Source: Acinetobacter oleivorans DR1
GTDB lineage: Bacteria > Pseudomonadota > Gammaproteobacteria > Pseudomonadales > Moraxellaceae
Assembly (NCBI RefSeq): GCF_000196795.1
Contig: NC_014259.1
Span: forward strand, 372,001 to 436,000
Direction of reading: 5' to 3'
DNA length: 64,000 bases
The translations under genes and the position numbers were made by a program. Below, one piece after another: positions 8,000 through 17,072 of this stretch (position 1 is its first letter; each line of letters opens with the position of its first letter). Under the pieces are notes generated by a model, which did not search any database, had not been told where the DNA came from, and saw nothing but the letters and a program-made list of their open reading frames with translations.

Positions 8000-10150
8000 C
8001 TATTTAATCTCTTGTTCTAAAAGCTGACCTTTTAAAGTTAAGAGTTCAGGTAGGGTTTCTAATAGTAAACTCATTTGTTTTAAGACTAGAGTATAGCTTT
8101 CCGAAAAGTGCTCATGAGTTGTTAGATTTTGAATTTGTTTTAAAGTTCGCTCAAGAAAATTAAAGTCAACAGAAGCTTGTTCAAATAAACTCTGATTAAG
8201 AATGTGCTGACAATCCAGTAAGAGCTGTAATACCTGTTGATCCTCAATTTTCTGCCGTTGGCTACCTAACGCTGCCACATAGCTCAGTTGGCTGTGGCTA
8301 TAAACTAAATAGCGAAAAGCGTAATGAATGAGCTGAGGATTTGGATTGGGTTCAGCACTTAAACTCGAGATCATGTTCGATAGCTCGATTTGAGCATTAT
8401 GGGCAGCCCGACGAATTCGGCGGTATTCTATATCCTGATTTTTGCCATATTGATATTGCTCAACAATCACATTGAAATAATCTAAGGTCGCTTTGCTACT
8501 TTTCTTAATATTGTTAGGAATATTGCGGAAGTTCCAATCAGGCCAAATAAAGTTTACGGCAAGCCATGCAATAAAACAGCCTAATAGCGTATCTATAAGA
8601 CGAGGCAAAATAATGCTGTAGCCAGCACCTTTTAAGTTAAAAATTAACAGCACCATCAGGGTGGCCATAAGCGTCGCCAATGCATATTTCTTTTGTCGTA
8701 AATAGAAAAAGCAGACTCCGCAAATAATCGTAATGATGAGCTGACCTTCAATACTCGGTACAAAATATAGAATAGGTATTCCTAATAAGACACCGAGTAA
8801 GGTGCCAATGGTTCTTAGTTTAAGACGGCTTTTAGTCGCAAAATAAGTGATTTGGCAGACAAATAAACTAGTCAGTAAAATCCAATAGCCATGCTGAGCA
8901 AATGGTAATAATGAAATGGCATAACCTGCGGCGAAAACGACTGCAATTCGTATGGCATGTCTAAATAAGGCTGACTGTGGTGTAAGTTGTTGCCTGAGTT
9001 TTAAGATCAGATCTGAAAACCCTTGAATATCATCATCAAGTAAATTTAAGTGCTCTTGTCTTGTTTGGGTATTATTTTCAGGGAAAGGCTGTGCATATTG
9101 TAGTTGTTCAAACTGTTCATGCATCCCTTTTAAATTATCAAAAATAAGTCTTAAATTTTTAACTTCAAAGTTTTGAGGATGCTGCTGTATCCAGTCCTTT
9201 AAAGAACTCTCCAAATGGTTTAATACCGTCCGGCTTTCTTGCGAAGGCTGAGATGGTCGATTATGCAAAATACATTGAGCTAGATCTTGGCACGCTTGTG
9301 CTTGTAGGCGTAGGTTTTTTTGGAAACGGAAAATAAGATCACTACGACTGAAGTTCTGTTGAATATGTTCGTAATGTAAATAATTAGAGGTTGCTTGTTC
9401 GTGAATGTCCCGCGCAAAAAAATACAGGTTTAGCCAATAAATACTTTTATTACTGACCCGTGAAGCCTTGAGTCGAGTGAGCAGGGAGCTGCGTATTTGA
9501 TTGAGACTTTGAGCAACTTGCGTATTTTGTAAGGACAGTTCATATAAAAGTTGTTCAACATTCTCTTTATTGTCGGGATCAAACAAACGTGCTTTTGCTT
9601 GTAGTAGAACAGAAATTTCTTTAAAAATTTGTGAGAGCTTATCTTGTAAGGGAAGGGTCGGTTTAATAATAAAAAATAAAATAGATGTAAAGCCGTACCA
9701 CAAAGCACCATAAACAAAGTAGGTGGGTTGTTGGTACCAGTGCGCATATTCTCCTAAACCGAACATGCTATAAATGGAAAGCAAAATAGTGCCAAACGAA
9801 ATTGTGGCATAACGTTGCCCTAAAGCGCCTAATAAAATGAAAAAAGCACTAGAAAGAGAAAGATATAAAATAAAGAAAATTTTGTAGGGAGCTAAAAAGC
9901 CAAGAATACTACTGACTGTAAAAAAGAGGAGGCAGACGTAAACCAAGTTACGTAATCGAATACTTAAACGATCATCAAAGTCGGTTAACGCTGCTGCAAT
10001 CGCACCTAAAGTCACAGGAACGATGAGTTCGTTATGGCCTAGCCAAAGTAAACCCAAAGTTGTGCCTGTGAGTACAATCAAAATTTGCAGGCAATAAATT
10101 AAAATGGAGTTCGTCTTAAAACTATTAAATATTTGGGTCAGATAGTTCAC
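8000..10150 (-). CDS. yccS: YccS/FUSC family membrane protein
   Basis: A 716-residue inner-membrane protein of the YccS/YhfK group (FUSC family, related to aromatic-acid efflux AaeB). It shows the expected duplicated layout: about six hydrophobic segments in the first 170 residues, a soluble helical domain of about 220 residues (KLSQIFKEISVLLQAKARLFD onward), a second membrane block starting at RIAVVFAAGYAISLLPF, and a C-terminal helical domain. The start is GTG; no strong ribosome binding site is visible, so the N terminus is less certain. The function of YccS is not established; efflux of small organic acids is suggested by the family. Confidence 0.82.
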   Translation of the reverse strand: MNYLTQIFNSFKTNSILIYCLQILIVLTGTTLGLLWLGHNELIVPVTLGAIAAALTDFDDRLSIRLRNLVYVCLLFFTVSSILGFLAPYKIFFILYLSLSSAFFILLGALGQRYATISFGTILLSIYSMFGLGEYAHWYQQPTYFVYGALWYGFTSILFFIIKPTLPLQDKLSQIFKEISVLLQAKARLFDPDNKENVEQLLYELSLQNTQVAQSLNQIRSSLLTRLKASRVSNKSIYWLNLYFFARDIHEQATSNYLHYEHIQQNFSRSDLIFRFQKNLRLQAQACQDLAQCILHNRPSQPSQESRTVLNHLESSLKDWIQQHPQNFEVKNLRLIFDNLKGMHEQFEQLQYAQPFPENNTQTRQEHLNLLDDDIQGFSDLILKLRQQLTPQSALFRHAIRIAVVFAAGYAISLLPFAQHGYWILLTSLFVCQITYFATKSRLKLRTIGTLLGVLLGIPILYFVPSIEGQLIITIICGVCFFYLRQKKYALATLMATLMVLLIFNLKGAGYSIILPRLIDTLLGCFIAWLAVNFIWPDWNFRNIPNNIKKSSKATLDYFNVIVEQYQYGKNQDIEYRRIRRAAHNAQIELSNMISSLSAEPNPNPQLIHYAFRYLVYSHSQLSYVAALGSQRQKIEDQQVLQLLLDCQHILNQSLFEQASVDFNFLERTLKQIQNLTTHEHFSESYTLVLKQMSLLLETLPELLTLKGQLLEQEIK

Positions 10151-10306
10151 GGCTTTTGTTCTAAATTAGAGAATACGTGAGAAAGCAGTATGTAACTTTA
10201 AATTTTTATTACTTCAAAAATATTATTCTTTTTATCTACAAAAGTCAGTCATTTTTTAAGATTTTATTAGGCTTAAATCAAGTTGTAACGATCAATAAAT
10301 TAACAA

Positions 10307-10339
10307 AATTGTGGATATCTTTTTAGATACCCACAATTT
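10307..10339 (-). terminator. Terminator-like hairpin after sodC
   Basis: 14-nt arms at 10307-10320 and 10326-10339 pair fully on the minus transcript, with one G-U pair. It lies 15 bp after the sodC stop codon. The U tract is short, so confidence is moderate. Confidence 0.55.
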
Positions 10340-10353
10340 GAAAAAGACATAAA

Positions 10354-10929
10354 TTATTTAATCACACCACATGCAATTCGTGCTCCGCCACCACCGAGAG
10401 GAAGAGGTGAGTCTGAGTAGTTATCACCACCCGCATGAATCATGATAGCTCGACCTTGAAGATCAGCAAGTTTCAATCGAGGTGCGATTACAGCAGTCGT
10501 TGCAACACCAGTATTATCGACTACTAAAGCAGGTAAATCACCTAAGTGGCCAGTTGTTGGAGTACCGTGATGAGGAGCTTGATTCGGGTTGTAGTGACTA
10601 CCAGCAGCTAAGGCAGCACCCAGTTTCCCATCTTTTACAGCTGGTTCACAAGAGGCATTTTCATGAATATGGAAGCCGCGTGTACCACTTGGTAAGTCAG
10701 CTAGAGCAGGCGTAATAATTAAACCTTTGTCGCTATCTTGAAAGCTAATCGTACCTAATTTTTTACCAATACCAGCGGCAGTCACTTCATTTACATCGAC
10801 CACTTTTTTCGTATGCATTGTCGTTAATGCTTGAGCTGTATCTGATACAGTTTTTGTGACTGAACTACAGCCAACCGTAAAAAAAGCTGTAAGCGCACAG
10901 ATTGCACCAATTTTATTAAACATCTGCAT
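10354..10929 (-). CDS. sodC: Cu-Zn superoxide dismutase, lipoprotein form
   Basis: A 191-residue periplasmic SodC, which converts superoxide to peroxide and oxygen. The N terminus MQMFNKIGAICALTAFFTVGC is a lipoprotein signal with lipobox TVGC (Cys21), so the enzyme is membrane-anchored. Metal ligands are all visible: GFHIHENASCEPA (two Cu ligands and the disulphide Cys), GSHYNPNQAPHHG (bridging and Zn ligands), HLGDLPALVV (Zn Asp), and MIHAGGDNYSD (Cu ligand). The second disulphide Cys is in ARIACG. The start ATG at 10929 follows AAGGA by nine bases; a second ATG two codons later is too close to be preferred. Monocistronic. Confidence 0.93.
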   Translation of the reverse strand: MQMFNKIGAICALTAFFTVGCSSVTKTVSDTAQALTTMHTKKVVDVNEVTAAGIGKKLGTISFQDSDKGLIITPALADLPSGTRGFHIHENASCEPAVKDGKLGAALAAGSHYNPNQAPHHGTPTTGHLGDLPALVVDNTGVATTAVIAPRLKLADLQGRAIMIHAGGDNYSDSPLPLGGGGARIACGVIK

Positions 10930-11049
10930 GATGGGATGTCCTTATAAATATATATGATTATTTGATTCAAACAAACGAAGGTTTAACCTACAAGTTAATT
11001 TAAATAGTTAATTTGTATCTAGAAACATTTTTAAATTAAATAAATAGGA

Positions 11050-12174
11050 TCACTCTTTATCGTTAGAAGATTCACTTTCAGAATCATAAATCATAGTCGT
11101 TTTAGGCATAGGTTCAGGCTCAATGGTTTCATGTAACCATTCACGCCAAATTGCCAATAAAATAGCTAGAATTACAGGTCCAATAAATAAACCTACTAAT
11201 CCAAAACTAGCAATACCGCCCAACACACCAAACATGATTAATAAGAATGGAATTTTTGTGGCACCAGAAATCACAAGTGGTCGAATCACATTATCTGAGC
11301 TACTAACAATCACTACACCCCAAACCACTACACCAATTGCTTCCATAGTTTGTCCCTGAGAGAACAACCATAGACCGACCCCTAAATAGGAGATGGGTGT
11401 ACCAAATGGAATTAAAGCCAATAAGAAAGTAGCAATTGTAAGTACCATTGGGTTAGGGACACCTGCTACGAAATAACTTAATCCAGCTAAAACAGCTTGA
11501 GCAATTGCAGTTAAACCCACGCCATAGACTACAGCACGAGTCGTTTCAGAGATCGTATCGAGATAATGGTGAATACGAGGGCCTATAACCATTTCTAAGG
11601 CTTTACTCACCTGAGATAAAATCATTTGACCATCACGGTAGAAGAAAAATAGGCTAAATACGGCAAAGCCAAGTTTGACAATATTTTTACTAATTTCACC
11701 GAGCAGTACACGGCCATAACTTAAATGGCTTTGTACCCAAGCTGCAACATTTTGAATCGTGCTATTAGGGTCGTTATTTAACTCATTGAGTGTACGAGAA
11801 ATTTCTTTTCCAACAAAAGGAAGATCACGAATAAAATCAGGAACACTTAAATGACCTGAAAAAACTTGACGTTGTAAGTCAAAATATAAGTTGCGGCCTT
11901 CATGCTGCAAAATGAAAATAGCGCATGTAAAAGGGACGCCAACAACCAAAATGACCAGACTAATCATTAGAGTTGCATTTAAAGTATTACGGGTTTCTCC
12001 AAAAAAACGTTGAATTCTTAAATAAATAGGCCAAGTCATATAAGCAATGATGGCAGCCCAAAGTACAGGAACAATAAAGTATTTCAGGATATTAAATCCT
12101 AAAAAAATCAAAATAAAAAACAGCCCAAACAATAAAACGCGCTGTAAATTAGGAGCGTATGGATGCACGAACAA
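11050..12174 (-). CDS. AI-2E family (PerM/YdiK-like) transporter
   Basis: A 374-residue inner-membrane protein of the UPF0118/AI-2E family. The start is a TTG (12174) preceded by AGAG at about five bases; a GTG two codons later is an alternative. Hydrophobic helices occupy residues 13-35, 37-55, 66-88 and, after a soluble stretch of about 60 residues, about 150-180, 215-240, 245-290 and 305-345. The family hallmark of helix-breaking Pro/Gly clusters is present in FLLALIPFGTPISYLGVG and FGLVGLFIGPVILAIL. Members have been linked to AI-2 export, sodium/proton exchange or unknown roles, so the substrate is open. The C-terminal tail is acidic and Ser-rich (YDSESESSNDKE). Confidence 0.8.
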   Translation of the reverse strand: MFVHPYAPNLQRVLLFGLFFILIFLGFNILKYFIVPVLWAAIIAYMTWPIYLRIQRFFGETRNTLNATLMISLVILVVGVPFTCAIFILQHEGRNLYFDLQRQVFSGHLSVPDFIRDLPFVGKEISRTLNELNNDPNSTIQNVAAWVQSHLSYGRVLLGEISKNIVKLGFAVFSLFFFYRDGQMILSQVSKALEMVIGPRIHHYLDTISETTRAVVYGVGLTAIAQAVLAGLSYFVAGVPNPMVLTIATFLLALIPFGTPISYLGVGLWLFSQGQTMEAIGVVVWGVVIVSSSDNVIRPLVISGATKIPFLLIMFGVLGGIASFGLVGLFIGPVILAILLAIWREWLHETIEPEPMPKTTMIYDSESESSNDKE

Positions 12175-12292
12175 TATTTCTCTAATTTTCTACATAGAAT
12201 AAAGTCATATTAACTGAAAAATAACCTGAGGCAAATTTTAAGGCCGCAATGTAAAGAACCTTATACATCTCTTTTTAGAGACTAAAAGTTAT

Positions 12293-12937
12293 TTAAAACC
12301 ACTCAGCTTTATCTTCAACTAACTTGTTTAGAACAGGTTGCCATTGATTTTGAATCGTAATAAAGTTTTTTTGAGGCTTATCAAAAATACTTAAGCCTTG
12401 CATTGCTAAGCTGCCATATGCAGTGCGTTCAGCAATCCATGCAACAGGTTCCTGTTCAATTTTTTCAAAAAACTGTTGAATATCTTTTGAGCTGGCACTG
12501 TTTGGTTTTACGCGATTTGCAAGAAGTAAAATCTGAACTTTGCCTTTACGAATACGCTTAATATCTTGTAAATGCTTTAAAAAGCGACGAGTACTGTCTA
12601 TATCAAAAAATGAAGGCTGAAGTGGAGTAATAATGGCATGAGCTTCACTAATGAGTTGCTCAGCATGTTCACCTGAAAGTGCACCAGGCGCATCAATAAT
12701 TAAATAATCCAGATTTTTAGGCGCGTCACCAATTGATTTTTCGTGACGCCAGTCGAGGCTTTGAATTTTTGCGACGCCATCGGGGCGCTGTTTTAACCAC
12801 TGTAAAGCCGATTTTTGATTGTCCGAATCTGCTAATGCTACTTTATATCCTTTTTGTGCCAATGCTGTTGCCAACGTAATGGCCGTCATGGTTTTTCCGC
12901 ATCCGCCCTTTTGATTTGCAATAAGTATCGTTTTCAT
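12293..12937 (-). CDS. Orphan ParA/MinD-type ATPase
   Basis: A 214-residue deviant-Walker ATPase. It begins MKTILIANQKGGCGKTMTAIT; the KGGxGKT loop with the signature first Lys is the hallmark of the ParA/MinD class. Switch and Walker B regions follow: ALADSDNQKSALQWL (A'-type Asp) and LDYLIIDAPG. ANRV is the later nucleotide-binding motif. Eight extra codons upstream from a TTG are open, but the ATG at 12937 puts the Walker A loop at the normal distance from the N terminus. No parB, parS or chemotaxis gene is adjacent. It resembles short ParA proteins that position cargo other than plasmids; its cargo here is unknown. Confidence 0.82.
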   Translation of the reverse strand: MKTILIANQKGGCGKTMTAITLATALAQKGYKVALADSDNQKSALQWLKQRPDGVAKIQSLDWRHEKSIGDAPKNLDYLIIDAPGALSGEHAEQLISEAHAIITPLQPSFFDIDSTRRFLKHLQDIKRIRKGKVQILLLANRVKPNSASSKDIQQFFEKIEQEPVAWIAERTAYGSLAMQGLSIFDKPQKNFITIQNQWQPVLNKLVEDKAEWF

Positions 12938-13095
12938 AAATCCAATTATTTTCAGCAGCACATTTGTTTATGTTTTATACCTTAGCATCTTTTTATGTGA
13001 AGGAGATGACCACATTTGACAAAAGTTTAAGCTGTTTCGTTATTTTAGATATGATTAGATCTGTAATCTTAATTCGCGCTTTTTAAGGAAAATTT

Positions 13096-13563
13096 ATGTC
13101 TGTATGGCTTGCCATGCTTATTGGTGCTGGAATTGGCATCATTATCACTACTCTTATTTTATCAAACACTCGGAATGGCCGAATTAAGGCTGAATATGAA
13201 CAATATATTGCTGAACTTGAATTAGAGCATCAACAAGCTCTTACTCAAGCACAAAAGAGAAGTGTAAATACAAGCCGTGCGGTGTTGAAAGGAAAAATGG
13301 CAGAACAATTTGCTCCAGTTTTGCCTGAATTTCAGTATTTACCCAGCGATGCAAAATTCATGGGCGATCCGGTGGACTATATTATTTTTGATGGATATAC
13401 CGATTTCCGTGATGGTGATGGTACGGCAGAAGACATTAATATTATTCTACTTGATGTAAAAAGTGGCGGTGCAAGGCTCACTAAAGGTCAGCAAGCGATT
13501 GCACAAGCGGTCCAACAAGGCAAGGTTCGTTTTGAAACTTTGAGAATAGATTTTGAAGATTAA
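13096..13563 (+). CDS. Holliday-junction-resolvase-related endonuclease-like protein (PF10107 type)
   Basis: A 155-residue protein with an N-terminal membrane helix (residues 2-22, VWLAMLIGAGIGIIITTLIL), a short coiled coil (30-60, ELELEHQQALTQAQKR), and a C-terminal PD-(D/E)xK nuclease-like domain. The domain shows GKMAEQFAPVLPEFQYLPSDAKFMGDPVDYIIFDG, then IILLDVKSGGARLTKGQQAI. The Asp in PVDYI and the D-x-K in LLDVKSG fit the catalytic pattern of this family. It was named from distant similarity to archaeal resolvases; DNA cleavage has not been shown for it as far as I know. A membrane-tethered nuclease domain is unusual. Start ATG with AAGGAAAATTT upstream. Confidence 0.75.
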   Translation: MSVWLAMLIGAGIGIIITTLILSNTRNGRIKAEYEQYIAELELEHQQALTQAQKRSVNTSRAVLKGKMAEQFAPVLPEFQYLPSDAKFMGDPVDYIIFDGYTDFRDGDGTAEDINIILLDVKSGGARLTKGQQAIAQAVQQGKVRFETLRIDFED

Positions 13564-13702
13564 CAAGCTGTTTAATTCAGCACAAAAATAGACGAAATTG
13601 ATCTGTATTGTTACTAAATTCCGATATTTTTTTCATCACTTAAGGCTACTATAAATTGAAGATCTATTCACTTTGATCTAGCAATATTTGAGGTGTAACG
13701 CG

Positions 13703-14266
13703 ATGAAAAAACAATGTTTGATGATGGGCTTGCTGACTGCTATTGGCATGAGTTCAGCATTTGCATCGACCTCAAGTGAATATAATATTGCCAATGGTTT
13801 GAACCCGATAGAAAAAGATCAATCTATTTCTGTGTTACAGCCTTTTCAAGGAAATTTCAGAATCTTGGGTTCAAAAGTTTATCAAAATGATGAACAAGCT
13901 AAATTTTCTCCTATCGACTATGCGGTAAGTTGGGGATTGTTTGCACAGCCTGAAATTGCACGTCATATTTCAGTGAAACAATATGACCGCTATTTAAACT
14001 GGAAAATTCCTAAATTACCTGTTCCAGCAGAGCAAGCAATGCAAATGGTGTCTAACATGCACATCATTCCTGCAAACCCTGAAATTGCTCAGCAGATTAA
14101 ACAAGTTAAACGTGGTGATCTCGTTTATCTAAAAGGGGATCTTGTCGAGATTAAAGACAAAAACTTAGTCTGGAAATCTTCACTTACGCCAACCGACACG
14201 GGTGATGGTGCATGTGAATTATTCCGTGTTCAGGCAATTCATTGGGTTGAAAAGCAAAATATATAA
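13703..14266 (+). CDS. Hypothetical secreted protein, 187 residues
   Basis: It begins MKKQCLMMGLLTAIGMSSAFAST, a clear signal peptide cleaved after AFA, so it is periplasmic or secreted. The ATG at 13703 has AGGTG seven bases upstream; the upstream TTG at 13688 would spoil the signal peptide. The mature part has YAVSWGLFAQPEIARHISVKQYDRYLNWK, then VSNMHIIPANPEIAQQIKQVKRGDLVYLKGDLVEI, then TDTGDGACELFRVQAIHWVE. The second and third blocks resemble an OB-like small-domain fold in which a ligand or metal could bind, but I know no named family. It ends in a strong bidirectional terminator. Confidence 0.65.
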   Translation: MKKQCLMMGLLTAIGMSSAFASTSSEYNIANGLNPIEKDQSISVLQPFQGNFRILGSKVYQNDEQAKFSPIDYAVSWGLFAQPEIARHISVKQYDRYLNWKIPKLPVPAEQAMQMVSNMHIIPANPEIAQQIKQVKRGDLVYLKGDLVEIKDKNLVWKSSLTPTDTGDGACELFRVQAIHWVEKQNI

Positions 14267-14270
14267 TTTG

Positions 14271-14302
14271 AAAAAAGCCTTCATAAATATGAAGGCTTTT
14301 TT
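14271..14302. terminator. Bidirectional terminator
   Basis: A perfect 14-bp stem (14271-14284 with 14289-14302) with an AAAT loop has an A tract on one side and a T tract on the other. It lies between convergent genes. Confidence 0.9.
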
Positions 14303-14318
14303 ATAAGTAAATTAATAC

Positions 14319-14852
14319 TTATTTCTGTTGCGATGCTTTCCAATATTTTAATTGATTTTGCGCTTGTAAATAGTCGGCAAGATCATTGATCTGTTCATCT
14401 TTAGTCGCGTGCTTATCGCTATAGTGTTTTTCTTGGTTTTCCCAATATTGATAAAGTAGTCCCTGAATGTAACGGCCTTGCTCAGTTTTTAAATCTAAAT
14501 CTTTTAACATGGTTAGAGCAGAGCGCACATTATCGAGTGTACGTTTTTGCTCAAAATCTGTTGTGAGTGTTCCCGCTTCATGCATTTTTGCTAACTCATT
14601 TTCCATCTCGTCGCTCATTTCTGTAAAGCGGCGGTCATAGTCTTCTAAAAGTGCAATATCGTGTGCATCATCAGCAGTAGCAGGGAACGTCTTAACCGGT
14701 CTTTCATTTAGTTTTTCTAAAACCTGATCTGTAGATGAGGTGGCAGACGGTTGCTCCGTCTTAGCAGGCTCATCCGCTTTTTTACAAGCAGTAAGTAATA
14801 GGCTAGAGCAAAGCAAAGACATTAATATGACTTGAGGTGTTTTCTTCTTCAT
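14319..14852 (-). CDS. Hypothetical lipoprotein, 177 residues
   Basis: The signal peptide MKKKTPQVILMSLLCSSLLLTAC gives lipobox LTAC with Cys23. The start is set at the ATG at 14852; a TTG three codons upstream is the only alternative. After the anchor comes a Lys/Glu/Ser/Thr-rich linker (KKADEPAKTEQPSATSSTDQ), then an all-helical charged domain (LEKLNERPVKTFPATADDAHDIALLEDYDRRF and onward) with heptad-like spacing. No enzyme motif is seen. It may be a structural or chaperone-like outer-membrane lipoprotein, but this is speculation. It is 26 bp downstream of the methyltransferase gene on the same strand. Confidence 0.68.
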   Translation of the reverse strand: MKKKTPQVILMSLLCSSLLLTACKKADEPAKTEQPSATSSTDQVLEKLNERPVKTFPATADDAHDIALLEDYDRRFTEMSDEMENELAKMHEAGTLTTDFEQKRTLDNVRSALTMLKDLDLKTEQGRYIQGLLYQYWENQEKHYSDKHATKDEQINDLADYLQAQNQLKYWKASQQK

Positions 14853-14878
14853 AACTTTCAACCAAACCTATTCACTAA

Positions 14879-15667
14879 TTATTTAACGGGTAACGTACTT
14901 TTCTGAAAGTGATATGCATATGTGACATATGGAAAATCAATCTGATCTTGAGGACCTAATCCCGTAAAATCATAAACAATTTTTTCAAACTGTGCTTTGA
15001 GTTGTAACTGATCTTTTTCAGTCATTGCAGCAATAAAACTCGTAGAGAGCAAACGTTTACTCACGACTTGTTCGACAGGACCGCATTGCGACTGTGTAAA
15101 TGTTTGTAGGCTATCAAATACGAATAAATCTTGTTGTTCAAACACACGTTTCCACTTTTCACTATGGTAACGCGGCGTGTCTCCTTCAAGTGGAAGTAGA
15201 AAATCAGCTAAGGCTCTCACCCAATCCGTACGCTCGTCGCGTTGATTCCAAACAAGTCCTAAATGTCCTTGTGGTTTTAATACTCTATACATTTCTGTTA
15301 GGGTATCAAGGTTGTCAAACCAGTGGAAAGATTGCGCACAAATAATGGCATCAATTTCATGGTCTTCTACAGGAATTGAATGGCTAAAAGCCTGTAATGT
15401 TTTGATATCAGTATAAACTTGTTGAAGCTGCTGTAACATCTCGCCAATTGGCTCAACTGCAATAACATCTGCATGTGTTTGTTTTAAGTAGGGTAAGAAT
15501 TTGCCAGTACCCGATCCAAGATCGATAACAGTAGAGTTTTCCTGTATTTGTAGGCAATTTTGCAGCCAACTTACTATTTCTGCGGGATAATTAGGTCTAA
15601 CTTGCTGATATAGTTCAGCAGCTGAGCTGAATCCTTTTTGAGCGGCAGGATGTAAGGATTGTGTCAT
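14879..15667 (-). CDS. Class I SAM-dependent methyltransferase
   Basis: A 262-residue cytosolic methyltransferase of the Methyltransf_11/UbiE-like group. Motif I is VIDLGSGTGKFLPYL (SAM-binding glycine loop), followed by the acidic motif II residue in VIAVEPIGEML, and motif III IDAIICAQSFHWFDN, where the HWF is common in small-molecule methyltransferases of this group. The substrate is unknown; similar proteins are annotated as trans-aconitate or phospholipid/quinone methyltransferase-like. It precedes the 177-residue lipoprotein gene on the same strand and is divergent from the alpha/beta-hydrolase-like gene. Confidence 0.82.
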   Translation of the reverse strand: MTQSLHPAAQKGFSSAAELYQQVRPNYPAEIVSWLQNCLQIQENSTVIDLGSGTGKFLPYLKQTHADVIAVEPIGEMLQQLQQVYTDIKTLQAFSHSIPVEDHEIDAIICAQSFHWFDNLDTLTEMYRVLKPQGHLGLVWNQRDERTDWVRALADFLLPLEGDTPRYHSEKWKRVFEQQDLFVFDSLQTFTQSQCGPVEQVVSKRLLSTSFIAAMTEKDQLQLKAQFEKIVYDFTGLGPQDQIDFPYVTYAYHFQKSTLPVK

Positions 15668-15794
15668 ATTTTGCGCTTTTTAATCTGACTGGCATCTATA
15701 AAATAAGATACTCCGCAATCATAAATTGGCAAAACACCTATTTTGTTTCATTTTTGACGTTGTATGTGGGAGTAAATTTTCTTTCGGTGTGAGC

Positions 15795-17072
15795 ATGGAT
15801 AAGCAAATTATTTTTGAAGACGAACACATTAGAGCCATTTTTTTACCAGGCGATTCTAATACATTGGTTCTCTCTTTTGGCGATTTGATTACCCGAGCGA
15901 GTGGCTTATCTATCAATGCTGAAAAGTCCCTAATTAAATACCAATATAATATTATTGGGGTAATGCCAAAACAAAAATCATGGTTTCCTCAAGCGAGCAT
16001 GATTGAGCTGGCAAAAGCGATTTCGCCTATTCTAGAAGGCTTTAAAAATATTGTGGGTTATGGCGGTTCGATGGGCGGCTATGCAGCAATCAAATATTCT
16101 AATTTATTGAATATGAATCGTGTGATTGCATTCGTGCCTCAATATTCAATTGATCCTGAGCAGGTTGAAGACCGACGCTATGCCGAGTTTTTCGATGCTG
16201 TGGCAAATAAAGACATGCAGATCCAGTCGCAAGATGTCGATGCAGCACGTGAATACGTCATTGTTTATGACCCTTATTTTTCAACTGATCGTGAACATTA
16301 TCTAAAAATAAAAGAGCTCTTACCAAACTTACATACGATTCATTTGCCATTTACTGGTCATGAAGCATTGTCTGTACTGGCAAGCTCAAGTTTGTTGCAT
16401 GATTTTATTGAACATGAATTTGATGAAATTTATTTTTATCAGCAGGTTCGCAAGGTCAAAAAGCAAAGTAAGTTTTACTTCCGTAATGTACTTGCGCATG
16501 TACTTTCACATCATGATGACATGTTGTTAAAAATATTACGCCAAAATGATTTTCAGCTTGATGAGCGTTATTTTGATAACCCTCTTAAACAGGCTATTAC
16601 TCGTAGTCTGATAAAGACACAGCAAGCAACTGAGCTAGACTTTCAAAAGTTAGGTATTAAAGTACAGCGAATTCAGGATGCTGCAAATTATAACGAAGGA
16701 TTGCAGACCAGCTTTGGCTCAATTTTGGTATTCAACCTCATTAATTCAAAGTTTGAAAGTTATGCTCTAGATGTTCTGCTGGCGAATAAGTCTTATTTAA
16801 TTCCAATTGTGGCTGAACACACTGGTGTAGTGCATATTAAATTAAATAATGAAACTTATTTGTTAGGAATGAATGATCGCAAAGTCATTAAATTGTTCAA
16901 GCACGACGAGCCTTTATCATCTGATATGAGTCCGTTTGTAGTCAAAAAATATTCCGACTGTTTTGCAATCAGCTATAAGCAATTAAATTTATCTTGTGAT
17001 GAACATGGGATGTGTGAATTTATAGAAGGTTCAATTCAGCCGACTGAACAACTAGTCTCGATCAGCTTTTAA
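15795..17072 (+). CDS. Alpha/beta-hydrolase-like protein with extra C-terminal region
   Basis: A 425-residue protein. The first 220 residues look like an alpha/beta-hydrolase: strand LVLSFGDL, nucleophile elbow GYGGSMGGYAA (Ser92), a likely acid in VYDPYFSTD, and a likely catalytic His189 in PFTGHEAL. The remaining 200 residues are a helical stretch (YFYQQVRKVKKQSKFYFRNVLAHVL) and a beta-rich end that I do not recognise. The ATG at 15795 follows GGTGTGAG; the open frame upstream from TTG 15726 (23 codons) overlaps the promoter of the divergent methyltransferase gene. No signal peptide. Similar elbows occur in proteins associated with surface polysaccharide loci, but no such locus is here. Confidence 0.66.
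   Translation: MDKQIIFEDEHIRAIFLPGDSNTLVLSFGDLITRASGLSINAEKSLIKYQYNIIGVMPKQKSWFPQASMIELAKAISPILEGFKNIVGYGGSMGGYAAIKYSNLLNMNRVIAFVPQYSIDPEQVEDRRYAEFFDAVANKDMQIQSQDVDAAREYVIVYDPYFSTDREHYLKIKELLPNLHTIHLPFTGHEALSVLASSSLLHDFIEHEFDEIYFYQQVRKVKKQSKFYFRNVLAHVLSHHDDMLLKILRQNDFQLDERYFDNPLKQAITRSLIKTQQATELDFQKLGIKVQRIQDAANYNEGLQTSFGSILVFNLINSKFESYALDVLLANKSYLIPIVAEHTGVVHIKLNNETYLLGMNDRKVIKLFKHDEPLSSDMSPFVVKKYSDCFAISYKQLNLSCDEHGMCEFIEGSIQPTEQLVSISF

Noticed and set aside
10482..10715. Plus-strand ORF opposite sodC
   Set aside because: sodC has all metal-binding motifs on the minus strand; the opposite frame has none.
12293..12937. Plasmid or integrative-element partition locus
   Set aside because: No parB, parS, replication or integrase gene; the flanking genes are chromosomal and base use is uniform.
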